Origin: Actinomycetes bacterium | GTDB taxonomy: Bacteria; Actinomycetota; Acidimicrobiia; Acidimicrobiales; Palsa-688 | Direction: 5' to 3' | DNA: 64,000 bases | Assembly: GCA_021787365.1 (NCBI GenBank) | Contig: JAJYMB010000027.1 | Location: 1 to 64,000, forward strand | Part shown: piece by piece, positions 63,785-64,000 of the stretch | Position numbering within the stretch: position 1 is the first letter of the stretch | Layout of the letters: each line of letters begins with the position of its first letter | Notes under the pieces: generated by a model | Databases searched by the model: none | The model's input: the letters and a program-made list of their open reading frames with translations, nothing else | Told to the model about the DNA's origin: nothing | Position numbers and translations under genes: made by a program

Positions 63785-63976
63785 GTGCACACGACCTACC
63801 TGGCCACCATTTCCAAGCACGACATCGCCGGCATAGTCCTCGCCGTCGCGGCTGTCGTCCTCATCTTGTGGGGAGGCATACGGTTGGCGGCGAAGGCGGC
63901 CGAAGCTTCGCTCCTCCTGCTCGGGGCGGTGGTGGCGGCGGTGGTCTCGGTGCTCATGTTCACCAGGGCCATCTGA
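63785..63976 (+). CDS. Small two-helix membrane protein
   Basis: The 63-residue protein has a short N-terminal tail (HTTYLATISKHD) and two hydrophobic helices (about 15-32 and 40-60). No family is recognised. The GTG at 63785 is supported by TAGGTT (63773-63778) six bases before it, a leaderless arrangement. It is divergent from the GGDEF-EAL gene. Confidence 0.6.
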   Translation: MHTTYLATISKHDIAGIVLAVAAVVLILWGGIRLAAKAAEASLLLLGAVVAAVVSVLMFTRAI

Positions 63977-64000
63977 GCCCCGCGGCCGCCTCGGGCTAGG

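Overview
The window is high-GC DNA from a member of the Actinomycetota. The evidence is a furA-katG pair, an ArsR/ArsC pair, a NarL-type two-component system, a 13E12-type DUF222/HNH gene, BON/DUF2267 and DUF1876 genes, and many genes whose start codon sits 6-9 nt after a TANNNT -10 box, which implies leaderless mRNAs. An Acidimicrobiia-like heterotroph is plausible, but no rRNA or universal marker is present to fix the lineage. I saw no tRNA, rRNA or CRISPR array. Everything here comes from reading the sequence; no database search was run.

Left part (1-25.8 kb). This part holds a truncated dehydrogenase, a DapA-family lyase/aldolase, a decayed GGDEF gene running into ftsH, and a YesL-like gene behind fused fragments of a sugar permease and a LacI regulator. 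A GH36 alpha-galactosidase and the furA-katG peroxide unit follow. Then come envelope and small-molecule genes (secreted protein, BON/DUF2267 protein, phosphoribosyltransferase-hydrolase fusion, two methyltransferases, SRPBCC protein) and a ribbon-helix-helix locus with two GTGATATCAC sites beside a wrecked ABC exporter. Further on are PIG-L, B12/radical-SAM and nucleotidyltransferase genes, an ECF-sigma remnant, the divergent arsC/arsR pair, the DUF222/HNH gene, and an ABC exporter whose ATPase has lost its core.

Middle part (26-52 kb). A histidine kinase/response regulator pair and an NhaA-DsbA fusion precede three carbohydrate loci. First is a leftward operon malF-malG-solute-binding protein-alpha-galactosidase-galT-galK, read divergently from a ROK regulator. 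It forms a route for importing and hydrolysing alpha-galactosides and passing galactose to the Leloir pathway; galE and a transport ATPase are not in the window. Second is a tandem-fused MalF-MalG permease with a mannitol-dehydrogenase-family enzyme. Third is an Opp-type transporter (OppA, B, C, D, F) wrapped around a LacI regulator and a GH39 glycosidase, best read as an oligosaccharide uptake locus despite the peptide-transporter family.

Right part (52-64 kb). A Thr-type asparaginase/isoaspartyl peptidase lies beside a VapC remnant. An intact vapBC pair is flanked by matching palindromes and followed by a 53-residue zinc-ribbon protein. A leucine-degradation cluster comes next (acyl-CoA dehydrogenase-like protein, HMG-CoA lyase, two acyl-CoA carboxylase subunits, enoyl-CoA hydratase), then a membrane GGDEF-EAL protein.

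The most unusual overall property is the number of deletion scars. At least four ABC-transporter loci, a LacI gene, a GGDEF gene, an ECF sigma gene, a VapC gene and a DUF1876 gene are truncated or internally deleted, while their neighbours remain intact. Several well-formed operators and promoters survive between them.
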